Notes under the pieces: generated by a model
Told to the model about the DNA's origin: nothing
What the model saw: the letters and a program-made list of their open reading frames with translations, nothing else
Database searches by the model: none
Translations under genes and position numbers: made by a program
Assembly: GCA_049515555.1 (NCBI GenBank)
Contig: JBEKTY010000090.1
Location: 1 to 32,903, forward strand
Length of the DNA: 32,903 nt
Reading direction: 5' to 3'
Origin: JBEKTY01 sp049515555
GTDB lineage: Bacteria > Planctomycetota > Planctomycetia > Pirellulales > Thermoguttaceae
Part shown: positions 1-7,803 of the stretch, one piece after another
Position numbering within the stretch: position 1 is the stretch's first letter
Layout: the number at the start of each line of letters is the position of its first letter

Positions 1-2
1 AG

Positions 3-644
3 GGCCTGGTCGTATCGGCCGTGCTGGCGGCGGTTATGAGCACGGTTTCCGGCGTGCTCACGGCGGTGTCGGGCCTGTGGACCATGGACATCTGCCAGGA
101 CCTGCTGGGGCGGCGGGCCTCGGAGGTCGAGCTGGTCGGTCGCGGCCGCCGCTCGAGCTTCGTGACCATTGTGCTGGGCGCGGCCCTGGCGCCGCTTCTG
201 CTCTTCTGGGATAAGGGCGTGGTGGCCTACGTGCTGGAAGTGGCCGCCGTGGCGGGCCCGCCCGTGGCCGTGCTGTTCCTGGTCGCCTTCTTCTGGTCTC
301 GCTCGCACGGCCGGGCCGCCGCCATGACCCTCTTCTTTGGCCTGCTGGTCGGCCTGTCGCTGTGGTTCATCGCCGAAAACGGCGAAATGGTGCCCGAGTG
401 GATGCTGCCCGTGCTGAACCGCGCGGGGCTCACCGGCGCGGTCAGCCTCGTGCTCTTAGTGCTCGGCACGCTGGTGATCCCGCAGAATCCGCAGGAACTG
501 TACGACCCCGACACAAGCTGGTGTCTGCGGTGGGCCCGTCTGCCGGGCGACGAGAGCGAGATGGCCGAGGGACCCCGCAGCCTGCTGTTCTGGTGGTGCG
601 TGGTGATCCTGGCCACCGCCGGCGTGTGGATCGCCTTCCGCTAA
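3..644 (+). CDS. Sodium:solute symporter (SSS family), C-terminal part only
   Basis: The reading frame is already open at the left edge, so the start and the N-terminal helices lie outside the window. The visible part begins with a helix rich in small residues ending AAVMSTVSGVLTAVSG, followed by a LWTMDICQDLL segment; this matches the SSS-family helix that precedes the 'D-(I/L)' cytoplasmic segment (SGLT/PutP type). About five further hydrophobic segments follow (near residues 50-75, 78-98, 103-120, 140-155 and 190-207 of the part shown), and the frame ends in a short cytoplasmic tail. The family carries sugars, amino acids or other solutes into the cell with sodium; the substrate cannot be told from this fragment. 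The TAA stop codon lies inside the left arm of the palindromic repeat at 641-813, so the repeat fixes where the protein ends. The family call is fairly sure; the substrate is unknown. Confidence 0.8.
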   Translation, partial: GLVVSAVLAAVMSTVSGVLTAVSGLWTMDICQDLLGRRASEVELVGRGRRSSFVTIVLGAALAPLLLFWDKGVVAYVLEVAAVAGPPVAVLFLVAFFWSRSHGRAAAMTLFFGLLVGLSLWFIAENGEMVPEWMLPVLNRAGLTGAVSLVLLVLGTLVIPQNPQELYDPDTSWCLRWARLPGDESEMAEGPRSLLFWWCVVILATAGVWIAFR

Positions 645-813
645 ATGACCTTGCATGATCTTGGGAGGGAAAAAGGGGACAGGCACCATTTGCCGGAACG
701 GCCCGGAGGGTGCTTCGCACAAATGGTGCCTGTCCCCTTTTTCCCAGAATCCCGCAAGGTTCGCACAAATGGTGCCTGTCCCCTTTTTCCCAGAATCCCG
801 CAAGGTCATTTAG
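641..813. repeat. Compound palindromic repeat with a 46-bp tandem duplication
   Basis: Outer arms CTAAATGACCTTGC (641-654) and GCAAGGTCATTTAG (800-813) are perfect reverse complements. Inside them, a 23-bp arm containing GGGGACAGGCACCATTTG (670-692) is repeated in inverted form at 720-742 and again at 766-788. The second inverted copy comes from a perfect 46-bp tandem duplication (715-760 and 761-806). It resembles REP/BIME-type elements moved by Y1 transposases, but no transposase gene is present here. The left arm contains the stop codon of the upstream symporter gene. Confidence 0.9.
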
Positions 814-831
814 CCGCCTCTTTCAATGCGG

Positions 832-908
832 GTGGCACGTCCCTGAGCGTAGCGAAGGGCGTGCTTTCCACCCCCCGCCACGCCCTTCGCTGCTCAGGGA
901 CGTGCCAC
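832..908. repeat. Long palindromic hairpin repeat
   Basis: Arms 832-863 and 879-908 are nearly perfect reverse complements (GTGGCACGTCCCTGAGC on the left, GCTCAGGGACGTGCCAC on the right) around a 15-nt loop. The element lies in the convergent gap between the symporter (+) and the MFS transporter (-), so it could act as a two-way transcription barrier. It has no T-run. It belongs to a different family from its neighbour at 641-813. Confidence 0.85.
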
Positions 909-928
909 TCAACCGGCCTTCCGCTCGA

Positions 929-2344
929 TCAGCGCCGCCAGCTTTGCTCGATCTCTTCCAGGGTGCGGCCCTTGGTCTCGGGCACCAGTCGGGCCACGAA
1001 CACCACCATCACGACGCACAACGCCGCGTAAACCCAAAACGGAAACCCGTGATTGAACCTCGCCACCAGCCACTTGTCCTCGTCCATCATGGTGAAGGTC
1101 TGGGTCACCACGTAGTTGGCAATCCACAGGCAGACGGTGGCGATGGCCATGGCCCGGCCGCGGATCCGCGTGGGAAAGATCTCCGACAGCACGACCCACA
1201 CCACCGGCCCCACCGATAGTGCGAAGCAGGCGATGTAACCCAGGATGAAGACGAGGGTCCAGACTTCCGTCCGGCCGAAATAGGCCGCCAGGCCCAGGGC
1301 GGTCAGGGCCAGGCCCATGCCGCTCGCCCCCACCAGCAACAGCGGTTTGCGTCCCCAACGGTCGACGGTCCGCAGGGCGATGATCGTGAAGAGCATGTTG
1401 ACCGCGCCGACCACCACGGTTTGCAGCAGGGCCGCGTCGGTGGCGGTGCCCATCTTCTTGAAGATTTCCGGGGCGTAGTACAGGAACACGTTGATGCCGG
1501 TCACCTGCTGGAGGACGGCCAGGATTACGCCGATGGCCAGGGCCAGGCGGAGGCCAGGTTCCAGCAGTTGGGCCAGCGAGCCGCTTTCCTGGGCGATGGC
1601 GGTTTCGATCTGGGCCAGCTCGGCCGTGGCCTGGCGGGGGCCGACCAGGCGGGTCAGGATGGCCAAAGCCTGCTCGCGCAGGCCCTGCTTGGTGAGCCAA
1701 CGGGGGCTCTCGGGCACCAACAGCAGCAAGGCCAGGAACAGACCGGCCGGCACCGCGCCCGAGCCGAACATCCATCGCCAGCCGTAATGCACGCTCCAGT
1801 TCTCCACCGCGCTTCCGGCGGCCCGATCGATCGCCGTGCCGTACTGGGCGATGAAATAGTTGACGAAATAGACCAACACCATGCCCGAGACGATGGCGAA
1901 TTGGTTGACCGACACCATGCGGCCGCGGACCCGAGCGGGGGCAATCTCGGCGATGTACAGGGGCGAGGTCATCGAAGCGGCCCCGATGCCCAGTCCCCCG
2001 ATCATGCGGAACACCACGAACTCCGTGAAATCGCGGGGAAAGGCCGTGCCCAGGGCCGAGACGAGGAACATTACCGCCGAGGCGATGAGCATCTTCTTCC
2101 GCCCCAGCCAATCGCCAAGGAACCCGGCCGAGGCGGCGCCGGCAGCGCAGCCGATCAGGGCCGAGGCCGCTGCCCAGCCCTTACCGAACTGCGGATCGAG
2201 CTGGAAATGCCCCTGCAGGAAGCCGATGGCCCCCGAGATCACCGCCGTATCGTAGCCGAACAAGAGGCCGCCCAACGCCGCCACCACGGTCAGCAGGTAG
2301 ACGTAGGCCATGTTCTCGCCGCGCTGGGGGCTCAGGCTGGACAT
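929..2344 (-). CDS. MFS sugar:proton symporter (XylE/GalP-like)
   Basis: A 471-residue inner-membrane transporter with twelve predicted helices. Family motifs are visible in order: the first helix GGLLFGYDTAVISGAIG, the loop DWLGRKKM between helices 2 and 3, REPEAT-like RVRGRMVS after helix 4, PESPRWL before the central loop, DRWGRKPLL in the second half, a helix ending GPVVWVVLSEIFP and the closing PETKGRTLEEIE. This is the signature set of the sugar porter family (TC 2.A.1.1), which imports a monosaccharide with a proton; the exact sugar is not readable. The ATG at 2344 is chosen because a GGGAG Shine-Dalgarno lies 8 nt upstream; an internal ATG at 2311 is possible. The gene starts 45 bp after the type IIG restriction gene on the same strand. 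It ends near the hairpin at 832-908. Confidence 0.93.
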   Translation of the reverse strand: MSSLSPQRGENMAYVYLLTVVAALGGLLFGYDTAVISGAIGFLQGHFQLDPQFGKGWAAASALIGCAAGAASAGFLGDWLGRKKMLIASAVMFLVSALGTAFPRDFTEFVVFRMIGGLGIGAASMTSPLYIAEIAPARVRGRMVSVNQFAIVSGMVLVYFVNYFIAQYGTAIDRAAGSAVENWSVHYGWRWMFGSGAVPAGLFLALLLLVPESPRWLTKQGLREQALAILTRLVGPRQATAELAQIETAIAQESGSLAQLLEPGLRLALAIGVILAVLQQVTGINVFLYYAPEIFKKMGTATDAALLQTVVVGAVNMLFTIIALRTVDRWGRKPLLLVGASGMGLALTALGLAAYFGRTEVWTLVFILGYIACFALSVGPVVWVVLSEIFPTRIRGRAMAIATVCLWIANYVVTQTFTMMDEDKWLVARFNHGFPFWVYAALCVVMVVFVARLVPETKGRTLEEIEQSWRR

Positions 2345-2389
2345 CGGATGGCTCCCTGGGAAGGCTGCTTTCGATCCGTTTGCTCACGC

Positions 2390-5281
2390 TTACCGTGAGG
2401 AGGTTTCAACAATTGCAATTTCCTCTGCGGTCAGGCCGTAGAGTTCATACACCAGCCGGTCAATCTCCTGGTCGGTCGAGTCGATTTGTCGTTGCATCGT
2501 GGTGCGCTGAGCCTCAGAACTGGCCGACGCAAGCTGCCCGTGCAGCGTCAGCATCGAATCGACCAGGGCTACCATCCTGTCGTGGGCCTTCCTCTGCCCA
2601 GCGTTGCCGAGGTCAGCCGACCTGATCGGCAGGGCGCGAGTTTCCTTCAGCACGATCTTTGGGAAGTCGTCACGTTGCCCCACGTTGGAGCGCATCAGGA
2701 AGTACCATGACATCAAGCGGCTATTCAGAATCCCAAGGATGTAGCCCAACTCGGGACCACCGGGCGTGCTCAATATCGACTGCATGGATTTGTTCGTTAC
2801 GAAGTCTGAACTCACCTTTACGGCCTGCAATCGGAACTGGCGACTTATGAGCTCCCGAAGCAGCAGCCGGGGACCGACGAAATACCGTTCCGGCTTCGGT
2901 TCGGCCAGCGTCTGGTCAAAGCGAACGTACGATTGCTCGCCCATTTCCAGCGAATATCGCCGAACCGTGCCGGCCAGTGCACGCCGGCTCGTCTTGTGCG
3001 TCGGACGCCGCGACAGCTCGAATGGAGTCACGCCGCGTTGCACGTCTGAGAGTTTCCCCAGGGGCTGCCCCAACCGCTGAACCTTGCGGATCAGGTCGTT
3101 CGTCCTTTGGTCCGCGTACGTGAGAAACTCGTCGCTTCCCGACCTGAACCAATCCGTAAACTCGACTTCCGCCGTGCGGTCGTTGAATTCCGAAATATCA
3201 CCGATCTTGTGCCGTTTCGGGAACGTCTTCACCGTCACGCGGCACTTCGCTTCTCGCGGCCACTGCGTTGGGCGGGAACGCTTTACCAGCACAAAAATTG
3301 TGGTGTCAACCCACGCATGAAAAATGTCGTATGGCAGGTTGATGAAAACGCGTGGGTCGCAGTGGCGGGTGACGTGCATCCTCAATGCCGCGAATTTCGC
3401 TCCGCTGTACCAACCCGTCGGCACGATCATCGAGAGCTGGCCGCCGGGCTTCAGCCGTCTGAGCGACTGCTCTATGAACAGGGCAAAGGTATCGGGGTTT
3501 CCCGGCGAGACTTGAAACGTTCTGCCCAAGTACTCCGCCTCGTCCGTGGAAAGCTCCGCACCATAGGGCGGGTTGCCAATTACGCAGTCAAACCCGCCGC
3601 CGGGGACATCGGCGGGAAATTCGCGCTGCCAGTCGAAGGGTTTCGTTCGCGCCCATTCCTCCGTCTCGCAAACAAGTCGGCCTACGAGGTAGTCCGGGCC
3701 GATCAGTGAATTCCCGCACTTGATATTGTCCGCCAGGTTCGGCAGCGCCCGCTCGTGGAAAAGCCGCAACTGCCGCTCGACCGTCCGCTCGTTCTCGCCC
3801 TCCAAGACCTTCAGCAGCAGGGACAGCTTCGAGACTTCCACGGCCTGGGCGTCTATGTCCACGCCGAAGATGTGCGTGGTCAAGATACGCTTTTTTTCTT
3901 CGATCGTTAGTCGCCAATGATCGTTGTGGGGGTCCTCATAGACGGCCTTTCTTTGGGTATCGGGCCCGTGCTCGAGATACCATTTCAGGCAGTGGTCAAG
4001 CAGACGCTGATAGGCACGCAACAGGAAAGAACCGCTCCCGCAGGCCATGTCCAGGACCCGGAAGGGCGGCTTGCCCTGCCCGCCCGCCAATTGTGCGGGG
4101 CTTCGTCCCTCGATCTGCGAGCCGACCGTTTCCTTGACGATGTAATCGACGATGTAGGCCGGCGTGTAGTAGACCCCGCCGGCCTTGCGGACCGCCGGCT
4201 TTTCCTCGACCTTTGCCTGGTGGCCAGCCGTCAGCCGGATCACCTTGCCCAGGAACCGCTCGTAGACGGTCCCCAGGATTTCGACCGGCATAAGGCCAAA
4301 GTGATACGGCGAGCCGTGCTGAAAGTACAGGCTTTGCAAGATCGGCTTGAAAACCCTATCGTCAACGGCTAGGCTAGGCGTAATCCGGTCGGGGGCCTCC
4401 GACACGCCCTCTTCTCTCTGGAAATGGAACAGGCCGGAGTTGTACTTTTCATCGGCCTTGCGGCACAGTTTGCGCATGAAACGGGGGTAAACGCCATCCC
4501 GTTCGCACAGCCTGAGGAGTTCCTCGTAACGTTCCAGCCCCCGGTCCTCCGCCATGCGAAGGAATACGACGCGATCAATCGTGGCTTGCACGGCGGCATT
4601 CAGATCATCCGAAGAAAGTTCCTGGTTCCGTAGCGCGATATTCCGAGCCAGCGTATCCCGCCAGCCCTCGATTTCCTTTAGGAACTCCGCGTCGAATTCG
4701 GAAGTGCCGCGCTTCCGCGTGGATGCTGCGTACTGGTCAAAGGCTCCGGACCAGACGGCTTCCCGCGAAAAGATGTTCCACAATTCCCGCCAGCGGTCGG
4801 CGTACTCATGGAAATGGTAGAGTGAAATCCGAGATCGACTGGCCTTATCGCTCTGGCGTGGCCGTACCGTGCAATCGTAGACCCCAAGGTCCTCAAAGTT
4901 GGTCAACAACGACGGCGAAAGCCCGGGCGGGTTCCAGCCGTATCGGCGAAGCTGGAAGGCAGGAGCGGGGTCGCTGCTAATATCAATGCTGCACCTCTTG
5001 GCCTCGGCGTAGAACTTCGGCAGGGTTCCTACGCGAAAGGTGTAGTCGGGCGCCTTACGTGGGCCCTCGTCGTCTTGGCTCTGCTCGGTAAGCACTTCTG
5101 CATATTGCGGCGCAACCTGCCCGGTGTTCCCAACATCCCAGCCCAGGGCTTCAAAGAAGGGGTTGATTAACTGTTGCCGGATCTGGGCCTCATTGCAGGC
5201 ACGAAACGCATCCCGATTGACCCGAAAATGAGCGCAGAGCTTGGCAACTTCATCCTTGCCTTGCTCGAACGTCTTGCCCAT
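2390..5281 (-). CDS. Type IIG restriction enzyme / adenine-N6 DNA methyltransferase (Eco57I-like)
   Basis: A single 963-residue polypeptide that should both methylate adenine and cut DNA. The N-terminal part has a likely PD-(D/E)xK nuclease site: D79 in KAPDYTF and E93-A-K95 in YAEAKR. A helical connector follows (about 160-350). The methyltransferase domain has the SAM-binding motif VLDMACGSGSFLL (about 409-421) and the catalytic NPPY (570-573) typical of gamma-class adenine enzymes. The C-terminal third is the target-recognition part, and the end QEIDRLVYELYGLTAEEI is usual for this family. The ATG at 5281 is chosen because GGAGGG lies 7 nt upstream; the frame stays open to a GTG at 5470 but that stretch does not look like part of the protein. 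No partner restriction or modification gene is nearby, which fits the one-protein type. The sequence looks less GC-rich than its surroundings, suggesting transfer. Confidence 0.9.
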   Translation of the reverse strand: MGKTFEQGKDEVAKLCAHFRVNRDAFRACNEAQIRQQLINPFFEALGWDVGNTGQVAPQYAEVLTEQSQDDEGPRKAPDYTFRVGTLPKFYAEAKRCSIDISSDPAPAFQLRRYGWNPPGLSPSLLTNFEDLGVYDCTVRPRQSDKASRSRISLYHFHEYADRWRELWNIFSREAVWSGAFDQYAASTRKRGTSEFDAEFLKEIEGWRDTLARNIALRNQELSSDDLNAAVQATIDRVVFLRMAEDRGLERYEELLRLCERDGVYPRFMRKLCRKADEKYNSGLFHFQREEGVSEAPDRITPSLAVDDRVFKPILQSLYFQHGSPYHFGLMPVEILGTVYERFLGKVIRLTAGHQAKVEEKPAVRKAGGVYYTPAYIVDYIVKETVGSQIEGRSPAQLAGGQGKPPFRVLDMACGSGSFLLRAYQRLLDHCLKWYLEHGPDTQRKAVYEDPHNDHWRLTIEEKKRILTTHIFGVDIDAQAVEVSKLSLLLKVLEGENERTVERQLRLFHERALPNLADNIKCGNSLIGPDYLVGRLVCETEEWARTKPFDWQREFPADVPGGGFDCVIGNPPYGAELSTDEAEYLGRTFQVSPGNPDTFALFIEQSLRRLKPGGQLSMIVPTGWYSGAKFAALRMHVTRHCDPRVFINLPYDIFHAWVDTTIFVLVKRSRPTQWPREAKCRVTVKTFPKRHKIGDISEFNDRTAEVEFTDWFRSGSDEFLTYADQRTNDLIRKVQRLGQPLGKLSDVQRGVTPFELSRRPTHKTSRRALAGTVRRYSLEMGEQSYVRFDQTLAEPKPERYFVGPRLLLRELISRQFRLQAVKVSSDFVTNKSMQSILSTPGGPELGYILGILNSRLMSWYFLMRSNVGQRDDFPKIVLKETRALPIRSADLGNAGQRKAHDRMVALVDSMLTLHGQLASASSEAQRTTMQRQIDSTDQEIDRLVYELYGLTAEEIAIVETSSR

Positions 5282-5319
5282 CGCCTTGCCCTCCGCCCGT
5301 GTCCATGCGACGGATGGTA

Positions 5320-5348
5320 ATTTAATCCGAGAATCGCATGGGACACAA
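5320..5348 (-). promoter_or_regulatory. Candidate sigma-70 promoter for the type IIG gene
   Basis: Read on the minus strand, TTGTGT (5348-5343) and TTAAAT (5325-5320) are 17 nt apart, each matching four of six consensus bases. They lie about 40 nt upstream of the chosen ATG in an AT-rich pocket within GC-rich DNA. Confidence 0.4.
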
Positions 5349-5690
5349 GGGTGAACCGCTCCGTGGCGGGGTACGCGGCGGATTCCCGCCTCGTCGTAGA
5401 CGATGTTTGACGTGCCGTCGTGGCCGGGGAGCATCTGCTCCGTCTGGTCTTTCCACAAATGGCCCAGCACGTCCAGGAACCGCGAGACGTTCCAAGCCTT
5501 GGGAACGTCTCCTTCCTCTTCACATCAAGGGGAGTGTGGTCGAAACACCGAGAAATCTCCGGGGGGCGAGGTCCCAGATGCGAGGAAAACGAGCCCCCGC
5601 GCGGGGAAGCGCCTTCTCGGCCCAATTTCAACTCCCTTCACCCCAGGAATTTCGGCACAGCGTAAGCGGCTCCCCATTTTACCTCCGCGG
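5349..5690. other. Intergenic stretch, possible gene remnant on the minus strand
   Basis: On the minus strand a frame through 5349-5500 remains open and reads plausibly as protein (for example RFLDVLGHLWKDQTE and SNIVYDEAG). It has no start signal, and I recognise no family. The rest, to 5690, shows no strong palindromes or gene signals. It may be the decayed end of a gene interrupted when the type IIG gene arrived, or chance. Confidence 0.3.
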
Positions 5691-5720
5691 TTGACGACGC
5701 CCGGGTGGCGAAGGTACCAT
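5691..5720 (+). promoter_or_regulatory. Candidate promoter of the hydrolase-like gene
   Basis: TTGACG (5691-5696) and TACCAT (5715-5720) are separated by 18 nt. The same TTGACG -35 box occurs before recA and before the candidate RNA gene in this window. The implied leader to the ATG at 5859 is about 130 nt and contains no obvious structure that I can name. Confidence 0.4.
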
Positions 5721-5858
5721 GTAGGCGGAAGTCGGGGGTCGGAAACATCTGTCATCACGGTGGGGCATCGAGGTGTCGCGCCGCCTTGCCGGTGCATCCC
5801 GGCGAGGGTCGGCGCCGCCGGTGCCACCCCGCAGCTTTTTGCGCGAGGTCGAAGGGTC

Positions 5859-6893
5859 ATGGGCTCAAGTCGTAGTTGGCCGCCGGTCCGGCGGGTGTCG
5901 CAGCGGTGGTTGTGCGTCGTGCGATTGCTCCTTGGGGTGGGGATCCTGTTGGGGGGCCGGTCTTCGCCCCTGCTGGCCCAGGCGAACAAAGCGCCCGGGG
6001 CCGCTCCCGCCGCGCCCGGCGCCGGGAACCAGCCGGAAGACAAATCGCTCTCCACCGAAGACGGCCTGAAACTGGCGATAACTTATTTCCCCGGCACCAA
6101 AGGCAAGGAGAGCATCCCCGTCATCCTGCTGCATGCCTGGAAGGGCAGCCGGCAGGACTTCACAAAGGAGAACGGGCTGGCCCCTTATCTGCAAGAGAAG
6201 CTGGGTTGCGCCGTGGTGGTGCCCGACCTCCGCGGTCACGGCGACAGCACAAGCATCACCAAAGGCGACAAGGTCGAGACCATCAAAGCCGAGAAACTCC
6301 AGCCCGCGCAGTTCGCCAAAATGGTGCCCATGGACCTGCGGGCGGTCAAGGATTTCCTCTGGGCCCGCAACAACGCCGAGGAATTGAACCTCGACAAGCT
6401 GTGCGTGGTGGGCATCGAGATGGGCGCCACGCTGGCCCTCGACTATGCCGTCTACGACTCCGTCGGCTACGAGCAGGGGCGGGCCTTCTACGGCCCGCTG
6501 AAACTGGGAGGATTCGTCAAGGGCGTGGTCCTCGTCTCGCCCGACATGAACTTCCGCGGCCTGAGCATGCGGCTGGCCCTCAAATCCCAGCTAATCCTCA
6601 AGGAGTTGCCGGTGATGATCCTGGCGGGCAGCAAGGGGAATCCGCGGTGGTTGAACGACGCCCACAGGCTTTACGAGATATTCTCGCACCGGCCAGCGGC
6701 CGCCGACGACTCTAAGGAATCGAAGACCCTGTGGTACACGCCGCTCGATACCAGCTTGCAGGGCATCAAGCTGGTCGATGAGGCGTCGCTGGACGTGCCC
6801 AAACGCATCGGCCAGTTCATCTACTACCGCCTGGTGAAGAATCCCAAGGCGAAGGACTACGGCTGGCAAACCCTCAAACTGCCACATCAATAG
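5859..6893 (+). CDS. Secreted alpha/beta-hydrolase-fold protein with altered nucleophile elbow
   Basis: A 344-residue protein. An N-terminal basic stretch and a hydrophobic segment (about 18-40, ending LLAQA) look like a signal peptide, so it probably acts in the periplasm. The fold is recognisable: VILLHAWKGSRQDF (oxyanion-hole strand, about 89-101), VVVPDLRGHGDS (about 119-130), the nucleophile-elbow position CVVGIEMGATLALDYA (about 182-197), then VVLVSPDMNFRGL and VMILAGSKGNP. At the elbow the usual G-x-S-x-G serine is replaced by glutamate (E187), and I see no convincing catalytic acid-histidine pair near the end. It may therefore be non-catalytic, or use another mechanism. The start at 5859 is chosen as the first ATG before the signal peptide; the open frame runs further upstream without a signal. 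Downstream it converges on the exbD-like gene across two palindromic elements. Confidence 0.75.
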   Translation: MGSSRSWPPVRRVSQRWLCVVRLLLGVGILLGGRSSPLLAQANKAPGAAPAAPGAGNQPEDKSLSTEDGLKLAITYFPGTKGKESIPVILLHAWKGSRQDFTKENGLAPYLQEKLGCAVVVPDLRGHGDSTSITKGDKVETIKAEKLQPAQFAKMVPMDLRAVKDFLWARNNAEELNLDKLCVVGIEMGATLALDYAVYDSVGYEQGRAFYGPLKLGGFVKGVVLVSPDMNFRGLSMRLALKSQLILKELPVMILAGSKGNPRWLNDAHRLYEIFSHRPAAADDSKESKTLWYTPLDTSLQGIKLVDEASLDVPKRIGQFIYYRLVKNPKAKDYGWQTLKLPHQ

Positions 6894-6930
6894 CAGCGGC
6901 GGGGCCCCAGCACGTCCGCCGGGATTGGGC

Positions 6931-7019
6931 GCCACTACTGGCTTGTCCAGCAGTGCCCTCGGTGCCACGGTTGGTTTGCCACCCGTCGCTCTCACACTGC
7001 TGGACAAGCCGGCAGTGGC
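6931..7019. repeat. Palindromic repeat (CACTGCTGGACAAGCC family)
   Basis: Arms 6931-6955 (GCCACTACTGGCTTGTCC...) and 6995-7019 (...GGACAAGCCGGCAGTGGC) are inverted copies with two mismatches, around a loop of about 39 nt. It sits in the convergent gap between the hydrolase-like gene and exbD, directly beside another element. Confidence 0.8.
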
Positions 7020-7040
7020 ACCCTGCGAAGTGCTTTCCCT

Positions 7041-7157
7041 AGCCCGGATTATTCGCCAATCGTTCGTAGTGACCGCATTCATGCGGTCCTTGGCCTGTTC
7101 ACACTCTCCAGACCAGATAAATCGGGTCACTACGAGCCGCGGTGAATAATCCCGGCT
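7041..7157. repeat. MITE-like element, copy A
   Basis: About 117 bp bounded by imperfect terminal inverted repeats AGCCCGGATTATTC and GAATAATCCCGGCT. Inside are two further palindromes, GACCGCATTCATGCGGTC and a GACC(C/A)GATAAATCGGGTC arm set, plus outer TAGTGACC/GGTCACTA arms. The reverse complement matches 29038-29154 at roughly 90 per cent by eye. Its right end overlaps the TAG stop codon of the exbD-like gene (7156-7158). No target-site duplication could be defined with confidence. Confidence 0.85.
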
Positions 7158-7605
7158 AATTGGCCTCGTCCCGTTTTCTTGGTTCTTTTTCCAAGACGCA
7201 GCGATGAAAGCCCAGGCGTTGGACCCGCTCGAGCCACTGCCGTAGCTCGGCCGCGGGCAGATCGGGGGCGGCTCGAATCACCAGCGTGGCTTGGGCGTAA
7301 TGGCTGCCCAGGGCCGCCAGGGCTTCGCAGCGGCCCTGCAAGAGCGGCACCGCGGCCTCGGCCGGCACGTCGAGACCATCGACCATGACCTTCCCGCCGG
7401 CCGCCAGCCGAAGCACGACGTGCGACTGGGCCGTAATCGCGCTAGGCCGGGCCGGCACGGTCACGCTCAGCCCCAGCCCGCTCTCCCGGTTGCTCAGAAA
7501 GAAGGCAAATCCCAACAGCAAGAACAGGCCCACCAGCAGTGCCACGCCGATGGCCGGCGCTCCATCGCCTTCACCCGCGGTTGCATTGGGTTCGCTGAAT
7601 TGCAT
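7156..7605 (-). CDS. ExbD/TolR-like protein lacking the conserved membrane aspartate
   Basis: A 149-residue protein with one transmembrane helix (about residues 18-38) and a periplasmic domain carrying the ExbD pattern: V-L-R-L-A-A-G-G-K-V-M-V-D-G-L near 64-78, then a loop, then TLVIRAAPDLP near 108-118. In classical ExbD the helix begins with a P-x-I-D-V motif whose aspartate (Asp25 of E. coli ExbD) carries protons. Here the aligned segment is APAIGVALL, with glycine (G20) in that place. The ATG at 7605 is preferred; a TTG three codons upstream (7614) is possible. It is the last gene of the operon, separated from exbB by a palindromic repeat. The stop codon TAG is part of a MITE-like element. 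Confidence 0.8.
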   Translation of the reverse strand: MQFSEPNATAGEGDGAPAIGVALLVGLFLLLGFAFFLSNRESGLGLSVTVPARPSAITAQSHVVLRLAAGGKVMVDGLDVPAEAAVPLLQGRCEALAALGSHYAQATLVIRAAPDLPAAELRQWLERVQRLGFHRCVLEKEPRKRDEAN

Positions 7606-7659
7606 GGCAGACAAGTGGCGAAGGATCGAAGTAGTTCATTCCGCGGAAGCTCGGAAAGT

Positions 7660-7786
7660 GTAGGGTGGGTCGAGCGAAGCGAGCCCCATTTTCGACGGAC
7701 GACGGGCTGGAGTGCTTCCGTCCGTCGCCCGTCGTCCGTCCTCCGTCGTTGTTCTGGTGGGGCTCGCGGTGCTCGACCCACCCTAC
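7660..7786. repeat. Nested palindromic repeat between exbB and exbD
   Basis: Outer arms GTAGGGTGGGTCGAGC (7660-7675) and GCTCGACCCACCCTAC (7771-7786) are inverted, followed inward by AGCGAGCCCCA/TGGGGCTCGC. A second inverted pair of GACGGACGACGGGC type lies inside. It interrupts the operon between exbB and exbD and could reduce read-through or stabilise the upstream message. Its outer arms resemble the element at 18610-18696. Confidence 0.85.
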
Positions 7787-7803
7787 AAACTGATCCCTAA
7801 TCC

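Noticed and set aside
5282..5470. Longer N-terminus of the type IIG protein from a GTG at 5470
   Set aside because: A good Shine-Dalgarno and the family start fit the ATG at 5281; the upstream part has no ribosome site and overlaps the likely promoter.
5403..5858. A 152-residue upstream extension of the hydrolase-like protein
   Set aside because: The signal peptide starts at 5859, a candidate promoter lies inside the extension, and the added sequence has the composition of non-coding DNA.
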